From NCBI GenBank assembly GCA_964036045.1, contig OZ038383.1:5659930-5723929 (forward strand): a DNA stretch of 64,000 bases. The letters run 5' to 3'. Shown one piece after another: positions 11,313 through 23,200 of this stretch (positions are counted from its first letter, which is position 1; each line of letters starts with the position of its first letter). The position numbers and the translations under genes are program-made. The notes beneath the pieces were generated by a model. That model made no database searches. It saw only the letters and a list, made by a program, of their open reading frames with translations, and was not told where the DNA came from. The stretch is from Eutreptiella sp. 'Long Island Sound 2002'. Taxonomy: Eukaryota > Euglenozoa > Euglenophyceae > Eutreptiales > Eutreptiaceae.

Positions 11313-13729
11313 GTCCGACAACGTGACGAAGTGAAGGAGCCGCTCACAAGACCATTGGCAACGCCCGGTCTGGGCCTACATCACGAAACCAGACTACATG
11401 ACCAAAGTGCTACAAAGGACAGCGGGGGGCCATGATGTCAGGGTTCGGAACAACCAGCATGATCCTGACGTCATGCCAGACCCACTCAGTTCACATCATC
11501 TCAAGTGTTCTGCAATCACAACGTTGCCTTGAGGTGACACTGGGGGGTGTGGGGGGGTTGAGGCTGCACACCGCACGCTGTTCATGCGCTGTATTCGAAC
11601 GGGGGAACTGTGAAGGGCAGATGGCCTCTTAGATGGCTTCTCAGGGACTTCTCACCTTCTCAGGGACTTGTAGACAGCAACAACCTGCAAAGCCCAGGCA
11701 TGTGCAAAACCTTCTGCAGCGGGGGTCAGATTGGCCCGTGTGCCCAAGCGGCACGAAAATGTAGGCACCCTCCCCCGTGACCACCCCCTCATCCCCCGCT
11801 TTGCCAACCGGTAACCACATCTCCGACCACTTTCTCAAGCCCATCCTTAGGGCTGGGGCACGTTGGGTTTGGCCTGAAAAATAAGGTGGCCAAACACAAT
11901 CGCGACTTGGCTTCAGTGGGCAGAATCAAAAGATGAGGCAGGGAAGTCAACGTATAGCAGTACACTGTAAAGCCCATATTGGCGGCAGCTCAAGGTTTTC
12001 AAAGCATCGCAACAATGTCCTTTTGCAGGGAATCCATTTATTTGGTGTACGGTCCAAAACACAGCATTTGTTTTGGCTATGCTGAAGCTGGTGGAGGCAA
12101 TTTGACTGAGCGGCAGTAGGTGGTCTGGGACCCCCGATGGCCCTGAGTTGGAAAGGAAAACTCTGGTGTGGCATTCACATCCAAGGTGGTGTTTGTCGCA
12201 CGGTGTGTGCACAGTGCTGCACTTCTTCGGTGTTTCCGGATATTTTACTCTCACAAAGAGGTCCCCCCCCTGTGTGACATTCCGTCTGGTTGTTGTTCCT
12301 TTACGGGGCCCTGGACAGTCACTCGTTCTTCCCTTCGCATGTTGCGTCAGGTCGCTGCTTTCTGTCGGCCGCTGCAGCCAGTGCTCTTGCTGGTGTCGTT
12401 TCCGCGTTCGCGGAGCCCAGTGTTTGGTGTGTTGGGGCTGTGCTGAATGTGGCATGGTGTGCCGTTTGCGCGTCAGCGGCGCCCAAAAGTTGGCGTATTG
12501 AGGATGTGCTGGTTGTTGCCGGGGTCGTTTGACTGTTTTTGCTGTCCATGCGCCTCTGTCCACAGGCCATCCATAGCCTGCCTCGCTGTGGTTCTGTGTG
12601 CGTGAGGCCCAGGTGCCCTGTTCCTCCACGCGTTGTCCCGGCCGTCCACCATATGTCCTTTTCCCCCTCACGGCTGGTCTGCCCCTGATGGGCTCCCGCT
12701 CCTGTTGCGCAAACAGCCCATCTGGGCTGCGGGAGACAACCCCTCCCCCCCCCAAACACACAGCCTCTTGTGCAAAGTAGCCTGGGCAACAGGTGCTGAG
12801 GTGATTGTTAAGGTCTGCGAATACCATTGGCATTGTCATCAATTGACACCACCGAGAAACTACTAGTAAGCAACAGGAACCATCCAGAAGCGTCTAGAAA
12901 TTCCTGCCTCGGCTTTTGAGAGGGCCTCTTCACCATCCACCTCCGGCCCACACGACATCCATTCCGGCCCTTGGACTGTGCTCCATGCGATGGAAGTGAG
13001 GTCGTGGCGCAGCCCCCCCCCCCCCCCCCCGCCCCCCTACCAGGATGCCCCCAATATTAGGCCCAACAGAACAGGGAGTATGTGGGTGGGCATCCCCGAT
13101 CGGCAGGGTCCTGGACGGACTTTGGCACTATTGTCAACTAGCAGAACCGGGTTTTGGTGGCAGTCAGTTCCGTATCATGTGTCACTCGGGAATATCCGCT
13201 AACTCAGTAGGACCCAGCTGCCTCTGACCATAGCCCTGGGTCCATGGACCGAGCGGCCCCTATGCGGGTCCCCATGGGTGCTAGAGTACCTGTATTGTCA
13301 CCAACTGATGACCCATCATCTAGATGACCTCTCTACGAACATCTGCGATGTAATGTGCTGCAAATCTGCAACATTCGCAAGTGTTCCAGTCCAAAGAGGA
13401 AAGTAAAACTGTGTAGTGCAGTTACCACCCGTTGTGAAAAGAGTGAAAAGAAGGCAGGGACGCGGTGGCCTTCGGGGTTTGCATGCGACAAAGGCCTCCT
13501 CCACTCCCCAGACCTCATCCCTATGGGCCGTCATAGGGTGTTGATGGGGGCGGTTGCAGCACAATGGTGGCAGGCCCACGCTTGTTGGTAGTGCCTTGCA
13601 GGTAGAAATCACCACTGCCTGGCCTGCCCATGCACAACCGTACGACGTGGCACCGCGTGCACCCCGCGGGCGGCACCCTCAAAGACCCAACGGGTGTGGA
13701 TAGCCCATGGCACTGCAAAGAGTGAAAAA
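11313..13729. other. Intergenic region with one unexplained ORF
   Basis: A 309-codon minus-strand frame spans 11913-12842. Its product is Arg/His/Gln-rich and contains two imperfect copies of a unit with WAPxTRKRH, matching an imperfect tandem duplication of about 80 bp at 12400-12500. I recognise no domain and rate it more likely non-coding. A C run lies at 13014-13030. Nothing else supportable. Confidence 0.3.
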
Positions 13730-13925
13730 TGTAAGTCGTGTACAAAAAAACCGTCTAGTCGTGTAATTTTATTTTTTTGGCTGTAAATGCGTGTAATTTT
13801 TTTATTTTTGCTGTAAGTCGTGTGAATTATAAAAAAAAATTGAATTTTTTTATTTTTGCGGTAAGGGAGTGTAATTTTTTTATTTTTGCGGTAAGTCGTG
13901 TAAATTATAAAAAAAATTGAAAAAT
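13730..13925. repeat. AT-rich GTAAGTCGTGTAATTT repeat cluster
   Basis: About five degenerate copies of a unit of roughly 30-40 bases: GTAAgTCGTGTAA followed by a T run, ATTTTTGCG or ATTTTTGCT, and again GTAA. The same unit builds the palindrome at 16118-16475, so the two clusters are one family 2.3 kb apart on either side of the G-rich minisatellite. Confidence 0.75.
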
Positions 13926-14300
13926 TGAAAGAAATGCAACCTTTGCAATACATGCGCAATATGTACAGCTGCCGGTTCCGTATGGCACCCCATAGCGACC
14001 TTAACGATGGGATGCCGTGTCCACAAAGCACATAGTACTTTGCGTGGCCACCAATTAGTTGGGACTCGGCCAATACAACATAGTTTCACATGGAGTCATT
14101 GGCACTAGACACAAAATCAGGCCAAAGAAAAGAGTCCTGACAGGGCCATGGCAGGATTGTGTATAAAGTCTGATGTTTGGTGTGGCATGTTGTTTTTGCA
14201 GTGTATACAACAAGATGTGTGATGTGTCTGATATAGATCTGATGCTTGGAGGAAGGGGGGGGGGGTTGGTGTCCAAATGGATGTGCAAAAAGTTGATGCC

Positions 14301-15279
14301 CCCCACCCCATAGGTCCCCATAGGCCCCGATAGGTCCCCGTAGGTCCCCATAGGTGCCAATGGGTCTCCAAAGGTCCCCATAGGCCCCCATAGGTCCCCA
14401 TAGGGGCCGATAGGCCCCCATAGGCCCCCATAAGTGCCCATCGGCCCCCAGAGGTCCCCATAGGTGCCAATGGGTCCCCAAATGTCCCCATAGATGCCAA
14501 TGAGTCCCCATAGGCCCCCGTAGGCCACCATAGGTCCACATAGGCCCCCATAGGCCCCCTAGGCCCCCATAGGTCCCCATAGGTCCCCACAAGTCCCCAT
14601 TGGCCCCGATAGGTCCCCATAGGTCCCCTCAGGCCCCCATGGGCTCCCATAGGCCCCCATAGGTCCCCACAGGTCCCCATAGGTCCCCATAGGTCCCCAT
14701 GGGTCCCCATAGGTCCCCACAGGCCCCGATAGGCCCCCATAGGCCCCCATAGGTCCCCATAGGCCCCCATAGGTCCCCATAGGTCCCCATAGGTCCCCAT
14801 AGGCCCCCATAGGTCCCCATAGGTTCCCACAGGTCCCCATAGGTCCCCATATGTCCCCATAGGCCCCCATAGGTCCCCATAGGCCCCCATAGGTCCCCAT
14901 AGGCCCCCATAGGTCCCCATAGGCCCCCTAGGCCCCCATAGGTCCCCATGGGTCCCCATGGGCCCCCACAAGTCCCCATTGGCCCCGATAGGTCCCCATA
15001 GGTCCCCACAGGCCCCCATAAGCTCCCATAGGCCCCCATAGGTCCCCATAGGTCCCCACAGGCCCCCATAAGCTCCCATAGGCCCCCATAGGTCCCCATA
15101 GGTCCCCATAGGCCCCCATAGGTCCCCATAGGTCCCCATAGGATCCCACAAGTCCCCAAAGGCCCCCATAGGTCCCCACAGGCCCTGATAGGTCCCCATA
15201 GGTCCCTATAGGTCCCCACGGGTCCCCATAGGTCCCCATAGGCCCCCATAGGTCCCCACAGGCCCCCCATAGGTCCATA
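14301..15279. repeat. 10-bp G-rich minisatellite, about 97 units
   Basis: Unit TAGGYCCCCA (minus strand TGGGGRCCTA), held in exact 10-base register for long stretches with a few 9-base units. Blocks are duplicated as higher-order units: TCCCCACAAGTCCCCATTGG occurs near 14583 and 14966, and a 50-bp block is repeated head-to-tail at about 15001-15100. With a 10-bp unit all minus frames stay open and read Gly-Pro-Met-Gly-Thr-Tyr-type decapeptides; I do not treat these as genes. The minus strand has a GGGG run in nearly every unit, so G-quadruplex formation is expected. Confidence 0.95.
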
Positions 15280-15352
15280 GGGCGCTTCAACGGCCCGCAC
15301 AGCACGATCACGATCAGCACCTCGAAGAGGGGAGAGGAACGACCATTTTTCA

Positions 15353-15935
15353 GCTGCCGAGGCTGGAAAACTACATCAGCAGGTTGTGCCCGAGGCCCTT
15401 GGGGAGCCCCCCCCCCCCCCGACACCCAAATAGGGTGAAAAACACATAAAGAGGGGCTAAAACATGCTTTATACAGGATATTTGATCATTTTGGATTGTC
15501 AGAATTATCAAAAGATCAGTTTTGGAAATTTCAATTTTTGAGCTCCCGAGGCTGGAAAACTGCATAAGCAGGTTGTGCCCCGGCCCCCTTGGGAGCCCCC
15601 CCCCCCCCCCACCCCGAAACCCAAATAGGGTGAAAAACACATAAAGAGGGGCTAAAATATGCTTTACATAGGATATTTGATCATTTTGGATGGTAAGAAT
15701 ATAAAAAAAATCAGTTTTGGAAATTTCCATTTGTGAGCTGCCGAGGCTGGTAAACTACATAAGCAGGTTGTGCCCTAAACCCCTTGGGAGCCCCCCCCCC
15801 CCCCGCCCCCAAACACCCAAATAGGGTGAAAAACACATAAAGAGGGTATTGCGCTTTTACTGTCCGCGTGGCTATGCACAGAGGTCGAGGGGCTGGGGGG
15901 AAAAACACATAAAGAGGGGCTAAAACATGCTTTAC
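15353..15935. repeat. About 190-bp direct repeat, three copies plus a partial
   Basis: Copies start at 15353, 15542 and 15737 with GCTSCCGAGGCTGG, followed by GCAGGTTGTGCCC, a C run of 12-14, CCAAATAGGGTGAAAAACAC, ATAAAGAGGGGCTAAAA and a block with TTTGATCATTTTGGAT. A partial fourth copy (AAAAACACATAAAGAGGGGC) is at about 15900. C-run length varies among copies. No coding potential. Confidence 0.9.
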
Positions 15936-16117
15936 ATATTTCATCATTGTGAGTGGTCACAATATCAAGTGCCACTAAATAGCCTACACAACAACAATTT
16001 TGGGGCGCCCGGAGGGCCCATGGCACGGGCTACATAGGCCCAGCGGCCACTACGTGGCCACAGGTGGGCACATCGCCTACATGCATGCATTTTCAGTAAA
16101 ATTGGTAATTGTTTCTT

Positions 16118-16475
16118 TGCAGTAAGGTCGTGTAATTTTTTTTATTTTTGCGGTAAACGCGTGTACGAAAAAATCGTCCAGTCGTGTAACTTTTTTATTT
16201 TTGCGGTAAGTCGAGTAATTTTCTTTTTCGCTGTAAATGCGCGTAACAAAAAAACCGTCAGGTCGTGTAATTTTTTTATTTTTGCGGTAAGTCGTGTAAT
16301 TTTTTTTTCGCTGTAAATGCGCGTAACAAAAAAACCGTCAGGTCGTGTAATTTTTTTTTTTTGCTGTAAATTGTGTAGGCCGGCTTACACGACTTACAGC
16401 AAAAAAAAAAAAATTACACGACGTGACGGTTTTTTTGTTACGCGCATTTACAGTGAAAAAAAAAATTACACGAAT
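16118..16475. repeat. AT-rich foldback palindrome
   Basis: Direct copies of the GTAAGTCGTGTAA-T(n)-TTTGCGGTAA unit lead into a long inverted repeat. The arms, about 16290-16378 and 16383-16470, are nearly perfect complements around the centre GGCCGGC. The left arm carries ATGCGCGTAACAAAAAAACC and the right arm its exact complement. A transcript across it would form an approximately 90-bp hairpin. Confidence 0.9.
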
Positions 16476-18494
<2,019 letters not shown>

Positions 18495-19719
18495 AAATCC
18501 GTCATGTAACATTAAGCCCCGGGAGCCAAAGGGGTTCCAAGGGCAAAACAAGTCAGTCGCTGGCGGAGCGGGCGGGTGACAATGGAACAGGGGGGGGGGG
18601 GGGGCTGGGGCTTTGAGCTTTGGGCGTTGGGCGTCTCTTGCCTGTCCAAAGAGGGCCATAGGGGCCCACGGGTTACCTCTTGTCGGGTAAGTCAGGCGAT
18701 GGCGCACCTCAGGGCCACACTGTCCACACGGACAGGCGGCTGCGGCAGACGCCTCCTTGTGCGGACGTGCTTGTGCAGGCCGTACGGCCCGTGGGCCGGC
18801 CAAGCGGCGTGTAATGCGGTGCGATGCTACTCTGCGGCGGGTGTGTCTGAACTGGGGCGGGCGGGGGGGGGATGGGCGTTTGAACCCCCCGGAAATGGTT
18901 GGTTTGCCACACCGGCCCGGCGAATGCAGCGGTGGTACTTCATGGAGTGGGGTGTGTGCTGGTTCGGGTTTTGGAACCAAATTGCGTACAGCACTTGTCC
19001 CAAGTCACTTGGGGAAAAGGATTGTTGGTCAGTGAGAGTGGGCACTTGTCCCTCTGCTCACAAGTGCTGCTTCTGCCCCTCGGCGTCCCTCCCACGCCGG
19101 CGCCGGCGATGCTTCACACAAAATCTTTCCCGCGATGTCGAAATTCGGAGGGTGCTCACCACCACAACTGACGGTGGTAAAATAAAACAGGGCCCAGGGG
19201 TTCCGGATCACTGAGTGTTACCCATCGGTGGTGCGCGGCATGCCTGCGGATGCTGCCGTTGTTTGGGTTTGTTGTCTCTTGGGTACAAAAATGGGGGACG
19301 AGGAAAAAGACCCTCATGACTGAGCGCAGGTGCTGGCGGCAACAAAAACCAGCTTGGAATCGGAACGTCTTTCGGGACCCCACCTTTTGAGGGGTCGGGG
19401 CGAACATTTGGCTCGAAAGCACCGCACCCCCCCCCCCCCCCGCCCACCCCCAAAAAGGAGTTTTCCCACGCCCAGGGCCTCAAAACACAGCCAGTGCTTA
19501 AGAGCAACGGAGAAAAGAAGGAAACTGCCTCCGGCATTTGGTCTCTCGACCCACTGCCAATTGACGGCGGTTAGCGATGCAAAGACGGCCAATTGGCGGT
19601 CAACCGATGGCAGTTGGCGGTCATTTCGGAGGACGCTGGCACGGCAACCCTTGTGCCTACCTCCCCTGTAGGACACGGAGGGCAGGTGTACGCGGACGGT
19701 AGCCTTTCAGTAGCAGTCT

Positions 19720-19917
19720 CGACGTTCAGGTTCGAACCCAGGATGTGGTGCCTGGTGTTGGGTGCGGTGACCACTAGACTACTGGTCGTGGGTTACGAGG
19801 TCCATGGAGCGGTTTGGTCTGTCTGGCACTCAGTAGGGCTGGCCCAATTCGAACCTCGGACGTCCATACTGGAGCACGGACGGGGCTCTATGGCCACTGA
19901 GCCACGGGAGTACCCCT
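19720..19917 (-). mobile_element. Dimeric tRNA-derived SINE-like unit
   Basis: On the minus strand two tRNA-like units follow one another. Unit 1 (about 19917-19840) has an A box TGGCTCAGTGG and a B-box-like AGGTTCGAATTG. Unit 2 (about 19800-19720) has an A box TAGTCTAGTGG and a B box GGGTTCGAACC. The A-to-B spacing suits pol III internal promoters. Neither folds as a complete modern tRNA by eye. It begins about 40 bp past the stop codon of the METTL24-like gene, same strand, so probably in its 3' UTR. Confidence 0.6.
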
Positions 19918-19954
19918 TGGCAGTTTTTTCCGGTTCACGGACGGCCCCTGGCGT

Positions 19955-20236
19955 CTAACCGACGGTGGTCGGCTCGCACTGGTGAGTGAGGCCGAACTCC
20001 CTCCGGGCGTGACTCTGGGAGATGATGGTGTACTCCACAAACTGGTACCCAAACCCCCCCCAGTGGTTGGTCTCTTTGTACGTGATCACGTACCCGCACT
20101 TGTCGATCGCCTCAAAGAAGCGCGCGTGCTGCAGGCAGTTGGTGCCGTGCAATTCGATGTTCAGGTGGGCAAACTGCATTTGGCAGTCGGAGAGGATCGC
20201 GGCGAACAGAGGCCACTCCGTCTTCTCGATGTCGAC
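19955..20236 (-). CDS. METTL24-like last exon (DIEKTEW exon)
   Basis: Acceptor CGCCGCACCGCAG|GTC, then VDIEKTEWPLFAAIL, NIELHG, FFEAIDKCGYVITYKETN and GYQFVEYTII, stop TAG at 19955-19957. 94 codons including the stop. The Lys-Thr after DIE replaces the Gly-Ser or similar pair of most relatives. The open frame continues upstream of the acceptor to 20380, but that part is low-complexity intron. Confidence 0.85.
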   Translation of the reverse strand, partial: VDIEKTEWPLFAAILSDCQMQFAHLNIELHGTNCLQHARFFEAIDKCGYVITYKETNHWGGFGYQFVEYTIISQSHARREFGLTHQCEPTTVG

Positions 20237-23200
20237 CTGCGGTGCGGCGGACCCGGGGACGGAGGGCACGGGAGGGGGAGGTCGAACGTGGGCACAACTC
20301 ACTCCACGGGGGGAGTTCCGTTCAGTTCTGGGCCCCAACCCCCACCGCGTGGCAGGGGGGTCCAGACAGAAGTATTCCAAGGGGGGAGGGGGGGGGTCTG
20401 GGACAAGGGTTTGTGTGCCAAAAATGGCCCAACAGGATCTTCCCGGTTGTAAAATTTCGTTCTTTTCCCCAGCCCTCCCCCATGTCCAATCCCCCCCCGC
20501 TCCCAGGGACTACGGTTCCCCCGCAGGCCCAGGGGGGGGGGGGGGGTTGGACACCACTCCCGACCAACCACGTACCGGCGCATAAAATGCGGAATTCATG
20601 GCCGGTCAGTTGCTTGCTGTCGGTCGCCCAAGGCTCTGGGACACATACTGACATGCATAGATGCTGATGGGGCCATGCATAGGATGCGAACAAGCAGAAT
20701 TCACAACACACTGCATGCATTCATCAGTTATCTGCCAGCCCCTGGTGCTGAACAGGGACAGCGTAAACATCTCTCTTACGGTACCACATAATCTTGAACT
20801 GCTGCACATGTTCCCCATCAGCGACAGGGAGGGACGCGGGTCTGGCAACGATGTCTCACAGTTGCGCAGTCCTGTGCAATATGACACTGATGCGTTTTTT
20901 TCGGGAACTAGCCAGTGACGCCCCCACCCCCCAGGGGGAACCGTCTGATACCGAGGCCTTGTGCCAACCCCCCCCCCCCTGGGGGGGGCCCAAGGGGAGG
21001 GGGTACCCCCCCCCTTTTCCTGTGGTGTACAGCCATTCTAATACTTCCCTGGGTCCAGAGGGGAGCATCCATCTGGTCGGGATGCAATCTCTGCATTGGA
21101 CTCCAACCAGCCTTCATGGTCCGTTGTCCATTCAATTGCCGTCCTGCCGGCGACCGCCAATGCACTTTGTTCCTTCCCCTGATCACTCCCTCCTCCCTCA
21201 CCTCCCCTGCTCCGCTGTGTTTTCCAGAGGGGGGGGGGGTGGTCTTTTTGGGGGGGCATTTTCGAATTCCCCGTTTCATCCTGAGCATTTTGGTTACACA
21301 CAAGACGGGGGGTACAACCCCTTCACCAGCTTGACGGCCCCACGGGCCTTTGCCACAACCGTGCAGGCTGTTGGATGCCTGGTGCCTGTCCCCCCATTGG
21401 CACAACTGCTGCTCCCCATTGGTGTAGGGTCAGGGGTCTGGATTGCGGGTGGCGGGGGGGGGGGGTCAACTTGTTCCCCTCGAGCCAAGCCGTCGCACGC
21501 CCCCTACGCACTGGCCTACTCTGCTCGCGCCCGCAGTGTGGCCCCTGGCAAACGGCGGCAAGCGGCACAGCGCTTCCTGCCAAGCCCCGGCGGGCCTCGC
21601 TCTGCTTTGCGGACAGGTGTTCGCTCATCACTTGGCGTGTGGGTGGGGTCTGGGGTGGGGCCCTACCCATGACACCCCCCCCCCCTGTCGGTGCCCCCGC
21701 TGCGGGATACGAGAGTTGAATGCTACACTGCTAAAGCAAGCAGGCAAGTGCAATACAACAAAGTCAGAACAAAAAGCTCTTCAGTGACATTGCCATAGGC
21801 GCCTTTCACTGTGAAACAGAAGGTACCCCGAGGTACAGTGCAGATGGGGGCTCATTCCTGTGACACGCACAAAGCTACTCCTACTGAAATGTCGGACACA
21901 CAAATCAAATACATCAGACCAACATCAGTGCACCCCCCTCCCCCGGTGGACTCCCCAGCCCACCAACGCTGGACCCTCTGCCGAGTTAGCCAGGGCACAC
22001 AAGGTGTCGCCGTCTGCTGCCCAATCACCGCACCACTCCGTACAGGGTCCCTCGTGTGGTACATGCCACGACGCATAGAAACCCAACCTCCATTCGGCCG
22101 TTCTGCGCAACCATCCCCACAGGTCAGCTACAGAAAAAGACATATCCTGTGGCAGGCGCCCTGTTATAAAAGAAATCCACCGCACCGTCTTCGCAGTGTC
22201 CCAGGGTGTACGGGCGAGGACACGTACAGCGGCGCATATCATTGCACTGCGCACCACGGACACGGGGTACTGTGACAAAACCGCAAGCTGCATCCAGGCT
22301 ACAAGGGAAAGAAGGAAACCTCCCCATGTGGCTACAGACGGCAGTGCATTGCACAGGGCCCCAATAAACGTGTTCGTGACCCGTTTCCGCGTGGTGGCCC
22401 AAAAACTCTGGAGAGGGATCCCCATTTTTAAATTCCACTGCTTGCCCAGGGCATTTGGGTGTGCATGGGCCAACACGTCAAGAGACCCCAAATGCACGGA
22501 AATGCCCATTGCCGTCAGCGACTTACGCATGCAAGCACCGGTACAGGGCAGGTCAGGGTTTTTCGACCGGCAGTCACATACAACTTTTAGGGACCACACC
22601 TCTTCAAGGACAGAACATACCGGTTTCATCACGTCGGTGGCCTCGGGGCCTTGTGACGCAACGACGAGGTTATCCCTAAATTGCTGGAGAGCAAACAGGG
22701 TGTCACCTGCAGACCACTGAACTACCCCATCACTGGTTTTGGAAAACTGGCCCCACCTCCTCAACAGATCAACTCGCAACTTGCAACACCACACTGAGTG
22801 GAGGTCTGCGCTTTGCGCACTGAAAGACCCGCCCATGGGTATAGCTCCAGTGTGTTGCCACAATTCTCCCGCCGCCACCACCACATTATCCTGAGACAGG
22901 CTGAATTCTACCAAAGAAATAAGGTCATTCATCGACAAAACATGAAACGTGCCCCGTTTACCTTCACCAGCCCTGTCATGTGACTTATTGGTTTTGTGAA
23001 TGCTCCAGACCAGTGTGGTAGCCCTCCACCTCCTGCGTGTAGTGAGCCAAATGGCTGCGTCACGCATATGCTGCAGTACAGAGGAGGGTGGGATGACATT
23101 AAACTGCTCTTTGCAGTCTGCTTCACCTATGAATTCTGCACCCCATTTTCCCAGTTTTTGCAGCCAGGCTCCCATATCCTGCAGGCGCAGAGTTAAAAAA

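Noticed and set aside
14301-15279. CRISPR array
   Set aside because: Units are contiguous 10-mers with no spacers.
14117-15300. Long Gly-Pro-Met-Gly-Thr-Tyr repeat ORFs on the minus strand
   Set aside because: Product of a stop-free 10-bp minisatellite, open in all three frames alike; kept only as an observation.
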